This document shows, one piece after another, positions 16,522-23,284 of a stretch of 64,000 nt of DNA. Within the stretch, counting starts at the first letter, position 1. Each line of letters begins with the position of its first letter. This stretch comes from an uncultured Actinomycetes bacterium (lineage in GTDB: Bacteria > Actinomycetota > Acidimicrobiia > Acidimicrobiales > RAAP-2), in contig CAIJYV010000024.1 of NCBI GenBank assembly GCA_903825035.1, positions 1-64,000 on the forward strand, in the 5' to 3' direction. The notes under the pieces are model-generated. The model was not told where the DNA came from. It was given only the letters and a program-made list of their open reading frames with translations, and ran no database searches. A program made the position numbers and the translations under genes.

Positions 16522-16604
16522 TGCCCAGAGTGGGACTCGAACCCACACGCCCTCTCGAGCAAAGGATTTTGAGTCCTCCGCGTCTGCCATTCCGCCATCC
16601 GGGC
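16522..16604 (-). tRNA. tRNA-Leu(CAA)
   Basis: Cloverleaf read by hand on the minus strand. The acceptor stem GCCCGGA/TCTGGGC has one G-T pair, and the D stem is GCG/CGC. The anticodon loop CTCAAAA gives CAA (reads UUG). A long class II variable arm around TGCTCGAGAGGGCG fits leucine. The T arm is GTGGG-TTCGAGT-CCCAC and the discriminator is A. CCA is not encoded (CGC follows). A TATCCT box (16614-16619) ends nine bases before the mature 5' end. Confidence 0.95.
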
Positions 16605-16641
16605 TGCGCGTAAAGGATACCAAGAACTCTAAGGTGGACCT
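16605..16641. promoter_or_regulatory. Divergent promoters of tRNA-Leu/fab operon and menC
   Basis: Minus strand: TATCCT (16614-16619) for the tRNA and probably the fab genes. Plus strand: TAAGGT (16630-16635) followed by exactly six bases and ATG 16642 of menC, a leaderless layout. Only ten bases separate the hexamers. Confidence 0.55.
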
Positions 16642-17697
16642 ATGCGCTGGAGGTTGCTGAGTAAAACAACTCAATTGGATGCCCCAATTGTCGCCTCATC
16701 GCAGGTGCACAGCGTCCGAGAACACCTCTATCTCGAAGTGGAAGAGGCGGGAATGATTGGATACGGTGAGATTTCCCCTCAGCCGGAACCTCTGAACGGT
16801 GATGCTGGCATAGGCGAAATTATCTCTGAATGGGAGACTCATCTTTCCGTGTCGTTCGAGGAAATCTGCCGGCGTGAGAACCAGCTCCCGGAGTGGTTCC
16901 GAGCGTCCCGTATAGCCGGCCCGCGCTCAAGTGCAAATTTTGCCAGTGCGATGCTGGAGATGGCATTACTAGACCTTGAATTAAAGCGGTCGGGTCAATC
17001 GCTAGGCGAAGTGTGGGCGAGCAAATTCGAAACAGCTCACCAGTTCACCGTCTCGGGAATTTCTTCTGGCGAATGGCTCGTCCCAAGAGGCGTACAGCGG
17101 TTGCGAGTGAAGTTGGGAGGCGAACCGATTAGTGACGAGGCAATTTCTCGAATTGAGACCGTGGGAATCCCCGTTATCCTCGATTTCAATTGTGCTGCGC
17201 CGTCGATTGACTCGGTGATCGATGCTGCTCGAAAGGTCGGCCAACTCGTTAATGCGGTTGAACAGCCTTTTGCCGTTGGGAATTTCGTTGACCATGCGCT
17301 ACTCGCCAGTGAGATTGGTTGCAGGGTGTCGCTTGACGAAGGGATACGAAATTTGTCGGACCTGCAGCTGGCCTCGCGCCACCGGGCAGCTTCATTGGTC
17401 TGTGTCAAGCCCGCCAGGGTGGGCGGGTTCGCGAATGCGAGAGCAATCGTGCAAAAGGCGGCGGAGCTTGGAATTGCCAGCTACGTCGGCGGCTACTTCG
17501 AGTCACCACTTGCCCGGAACGTGAACGCGATGTTCGCGAGAAATATGACGATTGAACCGAGTGACACTTCATGGGTGAACGCGTCATCGGGGTGTGAGGC
17601 AGATTTTCAAACCACTTCGACGGGTCATGGGCTGGTCCCCACTGAAGACTTCTTAAACCACTGTCGGGTGATTGCTACCTCTACAATTTCTCTATGA
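16642..17697 (+). CDS. menC: o-Succinylbenzoate synthase
   Basis: Dehydrates SHCHC to o-succinylbenzoate in menaquinone synthesis. It is a 351-residue enolase-superfamily protein with the two catalytic lysines Lys157 (RVKLGG) and Lys256 (CVKPARVGG) and metal ligands Asp181 (ILDFN), Glu207 (VEQPF) and Asp232 (LDEG). Sequence alone cannot exclude a dipeptide epimerase or N-acylamino-acid racemase, but menF and menG in the same window make MenC the better reading. The ATG start fits a leaderless mRNA. The stop overlaps the next ATG by four bases. Confidence 0.87.
   Translation: MRWRLLSKTTQLDAPIVASSQVHSVREHLYLEVEEAGMIGYGEISPQPEPLNGDAGIGEIISEWETHLSVSFEEICRRENQLPEWFRASRIAGPRSSANFASAMLEMALLDLELKRSGQSLGEVWASKFETAHQFTVSGISSGEWLVPRGVQRLRVKLGGEPISDEAISRIETVGIPVILDFNCAAPSIDSVIDAARKVGQLVNAVEQPFAVGNFVDHALLASEIGCRVSLDEGIRNLSDLQLASRHRAASLVCVKPARVGGFANARAIVQKAAELGIASYVGGYFESPLARNVNAMFARNMTIEPSDTSWVNASSGCEADFQTTSTGHGLVPTEDFLNHCRVIATSTISL
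17682..17693 (+). promoter_or_regulatory. Leaderless promoter inside the end of menC
   Basis: TACAAT (17682-17687), six bases, ATG at 17694. The box lies within the last menC codons, so the coiled-coil gene and the regulator can be expressed independently of menC. Confidence 0.6.
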
Positions 17698-17981
17698 GCG
17701 CTCGTTCGGCCAAGCGACATATCGACGATGTGCAACGTCAGCTCAATCAGGCCCGCGAGAGTCTGCACATTCTTGAAGAGCAGGTTGCGTTGTGGCGAGA
17801 CAACCTCGATGAGGCGCGGATTCGAGCCCTAGTTTCAGAAACGCCACTGCAAACCAAGGAGTATGAAGAGCTTGCGAGACACGTACAGGTTGCTGAGGCC
17901 GAAATGGGTCGCCGCCTTCTAGAAGTGTCTGAGTTGGTCGCCAAGCGAGATGAGCTCCTCAGGGATTGGAATCCGCAATGA
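17694..17981 (+). CDS. Coiled-coil protein upstream of pdtaR, function unknown
   Basis: 95-residue, highly charged protein that I cannot assign. Two long predicted helices, about 5-45 and 52-92, carry heptad Leu/Val spacing (for example VQRQLNQARESLHILEEQV) and are split by the short SETPLQTKEY turn, suggesting an antiparallel hairpin. No signal or membrane segment. The start overlaps the menC stop (ATGA) and its stop overlaps the response-regulator start (ATGA), so it is translationally tied to the regulator. It could be a structural partner of the regulator or of polA products; this is inferred from position only. Confidence 0.75.
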   Translation: MSARSAKRHIDDVQRQLNQARESLHILEEQVALWRDNLDEARIRALVSETPLQTKEYEELARHVQVAEAEMGRRLLEVSELVAKRDELLRDWNPQ

Positions 17982-18544
17982 CCAAGTCGCGGCGGGTTGT
18001 GATTGCTGATGATGAGTCGATTATTCGCCTTGATCTAAAGGAGCTGCTCGAGGCGGCCCACTTTGAAGTGGTGGGGGAAGCCCCTGATGGCCAAACGGCT
18101 CTTGAGCTGATCGAAAGTCTGAATCCCGACTTAGCCCTCCTTGATGTGAAGATGCCAGTGCTTGATGGAATTGAAGTGGCTCGGCGAGTTGCTCACAATA
18201 CGCCGGTCGTCCTTTTGACTGCATTTTCTCAGCGAGTGTTGATCGAGGATGCGGTTTCCGCTGGCGTCACTGCGTATTTGGTTAAGCCCTTTAAGGGAAA
18301 TGAAGTCGTTCAGAAATTGAATTGGATCATTGACTCCGAAAATGTAGAGCTCGCTCCCGGTGTGGGAATTGACGACAAGATTGAAACCCGGGCATTGGTC
18401 AATCAAGCAAAGGCTGTGTTGATGAATCGTCTGGGGGTGGATGAGTCCGCGGCATTTGAGGCAATCCAGTCAACGGCCATGCGTGACCGGACAAGGATGC
18501 GCGATGTAGCCTTACGAATCGTGAATGAGGGTATCTATGAGTGA
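17978..18544 (+). CDS. pdtaR: ANTAR-domain response regulator, PdtaR-like
   Basis: 188-residue two-domain regulator. The receiver domain (1-120) has the acidic pair Asp11-Asp12, phosphoacceptor Asp56 in LLDVKMP, Thr81 and Lys103 in LVKPF. The C-terminal ANTAR domain (about 125-185) has AKAVLMNRLGVDESAAFEAI and a closing helix; ANTAR domains bind paired RNA hairpins to prevent transcription termination. Position just before polA matches M. tuberculosis Rv1626 (PdtaR). The cognate PdtaS kinase is not in the window. Start ATG overlaps the upstream stop by four bases; a GTG or ATG upstream is not needed for the fold. Confidence 0.88.
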   Translation: MTKSRRVVIADDESIIRLDLKELLEAAHFEVVGEAPDGQTALELIESLNPDLALLDVKMPVLDGIEVARRVAHNTPVVLLTAFSQRVLIEDAVSAGVTAYLVKPFKGNEVVQKLNWIIDSENVELAPGVGIDDKIETRALVNQAKAVLMNRLGVDESAAFEAIQSTAMRDRTRMRDVALRIVNEGIYE

Positions 18545-21167
18545 CAAGGATCGCCCGCTTCTATTACTGGATGGAATGTCGCTGGCCTTTAGGGCGTTTT
18601 ACGCCCTCTCAACTGATATTCAAACCAGTGAGGGAGTGGTGACGAATGCGCTCCACGGTTTTGCGTCCATGCTGCTGACTTTGATCAAGGATCAGAATCC
18701 GAAGGCACTAGCCGTGGCCTTTGACTTGGCGGGTGGAACCTTTCGCCACGAAATGACCGAAGACTACAAAGGCGGACGGGCAGAGACGCCAGTTGAAATT
18801 GAGCACCAATTCGAATTGATTCGCTCGCTTTGCGAAGTCCTCCACATTCCTGTGGTGGGCGTCCCCTCCTTCGAGGCCGACGATGTCTTGGCGACTTTGG
18901 CCTCGCGAGGCCGAGACCATAAAATGCCAGTGGTAGTTGTCACGGGAGATCGTGACTCGTTCCAGCTAGTAGAAGATCCCTACATTCGGGTGCTGTACAA
19001 CCGCCGAGGGGTTTCTGACTACTCGCTCTATGACGAGGCGGGAATTTTTGAGCGATGCGGAATTGACCCGCAGAGATACGTTCTGCTGGCGGCTCTTCGA
19101 GGCGACACTTCAGACAATCTGCCGGGCGTTCCGGGAGTCGGTGAGAAAACGGCGGCCAAACTGTTCGCTCAGTTCAAGGATATGGACGAGCTCTATCAAA
19201 ATTTGGTCGGCCTCACTCCGAAATTAAAAGAAAATCTGGCCCTGTACGAAGAGCGTGCTCGTAACAACGTAAAGGTCATGACCCTGGTTCGTGATGTTCC
19301 TATTGACTTCACTCTCGAACAGATGCACATGGGTGGCTGGAATCGCCAAGAGGTCGCGGCCTTCTTCGACCGCTTTGAGATGAACTCGATGCGTCAGCGT
19401 TACGAAAAGGTTATGAGTACTGGAATGCTGGGAGAGGCCGGCGCCGGAGGCGCAATCCCCGAAAGCTCAGCCAAAACTTCCGCCAAGAAAATTCCACCCG
19501 CGAAGGCACTCAAGTCCGCTGCATCACTCGACGAGATCATGAGGGGCGAAGGGCAACTCGCCGTGACCGTAATTGGAACGAGAATCGCGGTGGCGAATGA
19601 GGTCACCAGGTCGTTTGTGTGCGTCAATCTCGATGAGTTCATTGAGCGCATTGGCGACCGTGGTTTTGCGGGACACGACCTCAAGCAAGTATTCCGTCGA
19701 GCGGGCGAGTTGGGGCACGAATTGGCCTCTCCTCGCGATGACACGACGATTATGGCCTTCCTGATCGATGCGATTTCGGGAAGTTACCAACTCGGCGATA
19801 TTGCGCATCGCTTCTTAGATGAAGCCGTGACGGATGGCCCGGCGAGCCTCTTCGACGTCCAGGCTTCGGAGGAGTTGCTAAAGCGAGACATTGAAATAGT
19901 CCTCCGGTTGCTGCCAGTGCTGAGACAAGAGATTGAACGGCTGGAGCTGACCCGGGTGTACACCGAGATTGAGTTGCCTCTGGTTGCCGTCTTGGGTCGA
20001 ATGGAGGCTCGCGGAATCTGCGTTGACCGTCAGATGCTGATGGACATTTCCGAAGAGTTTTCGGCAGAAGCGGCCGCCTTGGATAAAGAGATTCAGAAGA
20101 TCGCTGGTCACGAGTTCAAGGTGAACTCACCGTTGCAGTTACAAGTCGTCCTGTTTGAGGAATTGAAGCTAACACCAGTTAAAAAAATCAAGAGTGGCTA
20201 TTCGACCGATGCGAACTCGCTAGAGGCAATCGCGCACGAACACAAAATCGTCGAGAAGATTCTTCGCTACCGCGAAGTGGAAAAGCTTCGCAGCACGTAC
20301 GGTACTTCGCTGATCGAGTCAGTCCAGCCCGACGGCCGAATTCACGCAATCTTTAATCAGACTGTGGCGCGCACGGGACGTTTGTCCTCGGAGAATCCGA
20401 ACCTCCACAACATCCCGGTTCGCTCATCCGATGGACGACGGCTGCGATACGCCTTCGTCCCCGAACGTGGCTGGCAGATGGCCGTGTCGGACTACAACCA
20501 AATCGAACTTCGAATCTTGGCGCACCTGTCGCAAGATGCAGGATTGCTTGCGGCGTTTGCGTCGGGTGAAGATGTTCACCGAACAATCGCGGCTTCGGTT
20601 TTTGGAGTCGCTCCGGCCAAGGTGACCTCCGAACAGCGTGAAATCGCCAAAGCAGTTTCGTACGGACTCGCCTACGGGATGGAGGCCTTCGGCCTGAGTC
20701 AAAGGCTTGGCATCTCCGTTGGTGAGGCGAAAAAGATTATGACGAAGTACTTCGATGGGTTTCCGAGTTTGAAGAAATACATGGACGACACAATTAAGGA
20801 GATTCGGATTAAGGGGTATTCGAGAACCGAGTTCGGTCGAATTCGCCCCTTCCCAGACTTAGCGACCGCGGTAGGTCCTCAAAAGGCCGCGGCCGAACGC
20901 CAAGCGATGAATGCGGGAATCCAAGGTTTAGCCGCCGACATCTTCAAGTCAGCACTCGTGCGTTTGGATCGGGGGTTGTTCAACGCTGGACTTCAGGCCC
21001 GCCTTGTCTTGCAGGTCCACGACGAAGTTTTGGTGGAAGCCCCACCAGCCGAGAAGGAACAGGTTGAGAAGATTATGTTCGAAGCGCTAACCGGGGCCGC
21101 AACCCTCTCGGTTCCGCTCGAGGTCTCCCTTAAATGGGGCGAGAACTGGGCGGCAGCTAAGGGCTAG
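18537..21167 (+). CDS. polA: DNA polymerase I
   Basis: Repair and Okazaki-fragment polymerase, 876 residues. The N-terminal 5'-3' exonuclease (about 1-290) has VTGDRDSFQL and DNLPGVPGVGEKTA. The middle 3'-5' exonuclease domain lacks the usual D-x-E metal motif and is probably inactive, as in other actinobacterial PolI. The polymerase has TGRLSSENPNLHNIPVR, DYNQIELRILAHLS, the O-helix AKAVSYGLAYG with Tyr709 where E. coli has Phe762, and VHDEVLVEAP. ATG 18537 has GAGGG upstream and overlaps pdtaR by eight bases; an ATG at 18525 is the alternative. Confidence 0.96.
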   Translation: MSDKDRPLLLLDGMSLAFRAFYALSTDIQTSEGVVTNALHGFASMLLTLIKDQNPKALAVAFDLAGGTFRHEMTEDYKGGRAETPVEIEHQFELIRSLCEVLHIPVVGVPSFEADDVLATLASRGRDHKMPVVVVTGDRDSFQLVEDPYIRVLYNRRGVSDYSLYDEAGIFERCGIDPQRYVLLAALRGDTSDNLPGVPGVGEKTAAKLFAQFKDMDELYQNLVGLTPKLKENLALYEERARNNVKVMTLVRDVPIDFTLEQMHMGGWNRQEVAAFFDRFEMNSMRQRYEKVMSTGMLGEAGAGGAIPESSAKTSAKKIPPAKALKSAASLDEIMRGEGQLAVTVIGTRIAVANEVTRSFVCVNLDEFIERIGDRGFAGHDLKQVFRRAGELGHELASPRDDTTIMAFLIDAISGSYQLGDIAHRFLDEAVTDGPASLFDVQASEELLKRDIEIVLRLLPVLRQEIERLELTRVYTEIELPLVAVLGRMEARGICVDRQMLMDISEEFSAEAAALDKEIQKIAGHEFKVNSPLQLQVVLFEELKLTPVKKIKSGYSTDANSLEAIAHEHKIVEKILRYREVEKLRSTYGTSLIESVQPDGRIHAIFNQTVARTGRLSSENPNLHNIPVRSSDGRRLRYAFVPERGWQMAVSDYNQIELRILAHLSQDAGLLAAFASGEDVHRTIAASVFGVAPAKVTSEQREIAKAVSYGLAYGMEAFGLSQRLGISVGEAKKIMTKYFDGFPSLKKYMDDTIKEIRIKGYSRTEFGRIRPFPDLATAVGPQKAAAERQAMNAGIQGLAADIFKSALVRLDRGLFNAGLQARLVLQVHDEVLVEAPPAEKEQVEKIMFEALTGAATLSVPLEVSLKWGENWAAAKG

Positions 21168-21179
21168 GGCAGAATCCTG

Positions 21180-21242
21180 TAGGCTTGAGCGCTGCTTCAA
21201 CACCGGTGAAGTGGCTCTAATCGCCTAGTCAGGCCCCGGTGT
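21180..21242 (+). promoter_or_regulatory. rpsA promoter and leader with inverted repeat
   Basis: TAGGCT (21180-21185) is the likely -10 box, giving a leader of about 70 bases, long for this window. The leader holds a perfect 7-base inverted repeat, ACACCGG (21200-21206) with CCGGTGT (21236-21242), closing a 29-base loop and ending 20 bases before the ATG. S1 represses its own mRNA in E. coli through a structured leader, so a similar role is possible here. Confidence 0.5.
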
Positions 21243-21262
21243 GGTCAAAGAAAAGACTCCTC

Positions 21263-22624
21263 ATGAGCGACGGCAACAGCCTCCTCTCTACCCAACCAAT
21301 GGGTACATTCGACGAAAAGGGCAACTACATCCCTCGCGTCATCACCGAAGACAACTTGGCCGGCGCTGATATCGCTGAGCTTGTTGGTAATTCAGTCCTC
21401 GAGTTCGACGATGGCGACTTGGTCGTTGGTACGGTCGTAAAGATCAGCCACGACGAAGTTTTGCTCGACATCGGATTCAAGTCTGAGGGTGTAATTCCAT
21501 CACGCGAACTTTCGATTCGCAACGATGTCGACCCCTCGGAAATCGTATCTATGGGCGAGCGCGTTGAGTGCCTCGTTCTGCAGAAGGAAGACAAGGAAGG
21601 CCGTTTGGTTCTTTCGAAGAAGCGCGCACAGTACGAGAAGGCTTGGGCCAACATCGAAGAGGTCAAGAACCGCAACGAAGTGGTCAAGGGTCTGGTTATT
21701 GAAGTGGTCAAGGGTGGACTTATCGTCGACATTGGTCTGCGCGGATTCTTGCCTGCGTCACTGGTTGAGCTGCGCCGTGTTCGCGAACTACAGCCCTACA
21801 TCGGCAAGACCGTTGAGGCGAAGATTATTGAACTCGACCGAAACCGTAACAATGTTGTTCTTTCGCGCCGTGCGTGGCTTGAAGAGACCCAGAAAGAGCA
21901 ACGCGGGGACTTCTTGCAGAACCTCAAGCCAGGCGAGCGCCGTCACGGTGTTATCTCCTCGGTCGTTAACTTTGGTGCTTTCGTGGACCTCGGCGGTATG
22001 GATGGTTTGATCCACGTATCCGAACTGAGCTGGAAGCACATTGACCACCCGAACCAAGTTGTTCAAGTCGGCGACGAAGTAGACGTAGAGGTCTTGGAGG
22101 TGGACTACTCGAAGGAGCGCATTTCACTTTCGCTTAAGGCCACCCAGTCCGACCCCTGGCAGGTGTTCGCTGAATCGCACGCCGTTGACCAGCTGGTCTA
22201 CGGTCGCGTTACCAAGCTGGTTCCGTTTGGCGCATTCGTCCAGGTGGGCGAGGGCATTGAAGGCCTCGTGCACATCTCCGAGCTTGCCGCTCACCACGTG
22301 GAGACGGCCGATCAGGTCGTCAGCGCTGGAGAAGAGTTGTGGGTCAAGATCATCGAACTTGACGCCGCTCGTCGCCGCATCAGCCTCTCGGTGAAGCAGG
22401 CTGCTGAGGGTGGAGAGGTCTCCGAGGAGTACCGTGAGGCCTTTGGTTCTCACGCGTATGACGCGGATGGCAACTACATCGGCAACTTGGACCTTGGTGA
22501 TTTCACTCCCGAAAGTGAAGCGCAAGCTGCGTGGGCAGAACTGGCCAAGCCAGCTGCCGGCGAGTCCGAGACGGAACAGGAATCAGCTCCAAGTACCGAA
22601 GCTGAGACCGCAACCGAAGAATAA
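21263..22624 (+). CDS. rpsA: 30S ribosomal protein S1
   Basis: mRNA-binding ribosomal protein, 453 residues, four S1 (OB-fold) repeats. Repeat 1 starts at GDLVVGTVVKI (about 45), repeat 2 at NEVVKGLVIEVV (about 130), repeat 3 at HGVISSVVNFGAFVDLG (about 220) and repeat 4 at VYGRVTKLVPFGAFVQVG (about 305). An acidic, alanine/glutamate-rich tail follows. Four repeats is the normal actinobacterial form (six in E. coli). The ATG is preferred to a GTG eight codons earlier because conservation begins at the ATG and the GTG falls in the leader hairpin. It ends at a strong intrinsic terminator. Confidence 0.96.
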   Translation: MSDGNSLLSTQPMGTFDEKGNYIPRVITEDNLAGADIAELVGNSVLEFDDGDLVVGTVVKISHDEVLLDIGFKSEGVIPSRELSIRNDVDPSEIVSMGERVECLVLQKEDKEGRLVLSKKRAQYEKAWANIEEVKNRNEVVKGLVIEVVKGGLIVDIGLRGFLPASLVELRRVRELQPYIGKTVEAKIIELDRNRNNVVLSRRAWLEETQKEQRGDFLQNLKPGERRHGVISSVVNFGAFVDLGGMDGLIHVSELSWKHIDHPNQVVQVGDEVDVEVLEVDYSKERISLSLKATQSDPWQVFAESHAVDQLVYGRVTKLVPFGAFVQVGEGIEGLVHISELAAHHVETADQVVSAGEELWVKIIELDAARRRISLSVKQAAEGGEVSEEYREAFGSHAYDADGNYIGNLDLGDFTPESEAQAAWAELAKPAAGESETEQESAPSTEAETATEE

Positions 22625-22633
22625 CTTCGTTAG

Positions 22634-22670
22634 AAAATGCCCGCTCCGGGAAACCGGAGCGGGCATTTTT
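22634..22670 (+). terminator. Intrinsic terminator of rpsA
   Basis: AAAATGCCCGCTCCGG (22634-22649) pairs without mismatch with 22654-22669 across a GAAA tetraloop (22650-22653), followed by the T run. It is the clearest rho-independent terminator in the window, nine bases after the rpsA stop, and isolates rpsA from coaE. Confidence 0.95.
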
Positions 22671-22678
22671 CGTATCAG

Positions 22679-22690
22679 TAGGATTGGCGA
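22679..22690 (+). promoter_or_regulatory. Leaderless promoter of coaE-uvrB
   Basis: TAGGAT (22679-22684), six bases, then GTG 22691. It lies immediately behind the rpsA terminator, so coaE needs its own promoter; this is the only candidate. Confidence 0.7.
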
Positions 22691-23284
22691 GTGAGAAGAA
22701 TCGCCATCACCGGGGGTATTGGCTCGGGTAAGACCGCGGTTACTAATTATCTCCAGTCTCTCGGCTACCCGGTTGTCGACGCCGACGAATCTTTAACGCG
22801 TGTAACTCAGCCGGGTTCACCGACTCTCGAGATTCTCCAAGACGCATTTGGTCCAGCCGTGATCAACAGCGACGGTAGTTACAACCGCGCATTTGTTTCC
22901 CATCTTGTGTTCTCCGACGATTCGGCGCGTGGCCGGCTAAATTCCATAACCCACAGGGCAATTGGAATTGACATAATTGAGAAACTGGCGGAGCTGGAAG
23001 ACGCTGTAGTTTTCGTTGCCATACCTTTGTTTCGGCCCGCTCATCGCGAGATGTTTGAGCTGAGTGAGGCATGGGCGATTGTCGCTCCAGTTGAAATCGC
23101 GGTTGATCGTTTGGTGCAGAGACGTGGGATGATTGAATCCGAGGCCCGGTCGCGCATTGCGTCTCAGATCTCCAATGAAGAACGGATCAGGATCTGCGAG
23201 GTGTCGATTGACAACAGTGCGACACTCGATATGCTCCAGCGCAAGGTAGACGAAACGCTTCTCCAGAGGGACCTACATGTCTAA
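22691..23284 (+). CDS. coaE: Dephospho-CoA kinase
   Basis: Phosphorylates the 3'-hydroxyl of dephospho-CoA, the last step of CoA synthesis. The 197-residue P-loop kinase has ITGGIGSGKT (4-13), the DADE metal/substrate site, LNSITHRAI (family LxxIxHP-like helix) and lid residues in LVQRRGM. It lacks the C-terminal extension (DUF/GrpB-like) found fused in M. tuberculosis CoaE. Start GTG 22691 matches a leaderless promoter. The last eight bases overlap uvrB, an arrangement conserved with M. tuberculosis Rv1631-Rv1633 apart from one missing intervening gene. Confidence 0.95.
   Translation: MRRIAITGGIGSGKTAVTNYLQSLGYPVVDADESLTRVTQPGSPTLEILQDAFGPAVINSDGSYNRAFVSHLVFSDDSARGRLNSITHRAIGIDIIEKLAELEDAVVFVAIPLFRPAHREMFELSEAWAIVAPVEIAVDRLVQRRGMIESEARSRIASQISNEERIRICEVSIDNSATLDMLQRKVDETLLQRDLHV

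Noticed and set aside
16014-16613. 199-codon open frame on the plus strand antisense to fabD and tRNA-Leu
   Set aside because: It lies opposite a full-length fabD with intact catalytic residues and runs through a tRNA gene. Its composition is that of a shadow frame (rich in Arg, Ser, Pro) with no recognisable motif.
21525-22010. 161-codon plus-strand frame inside rpsA
   Set aside because: It is an out-of-frame reading of repetitive S1 domains, very basic and without motifs.
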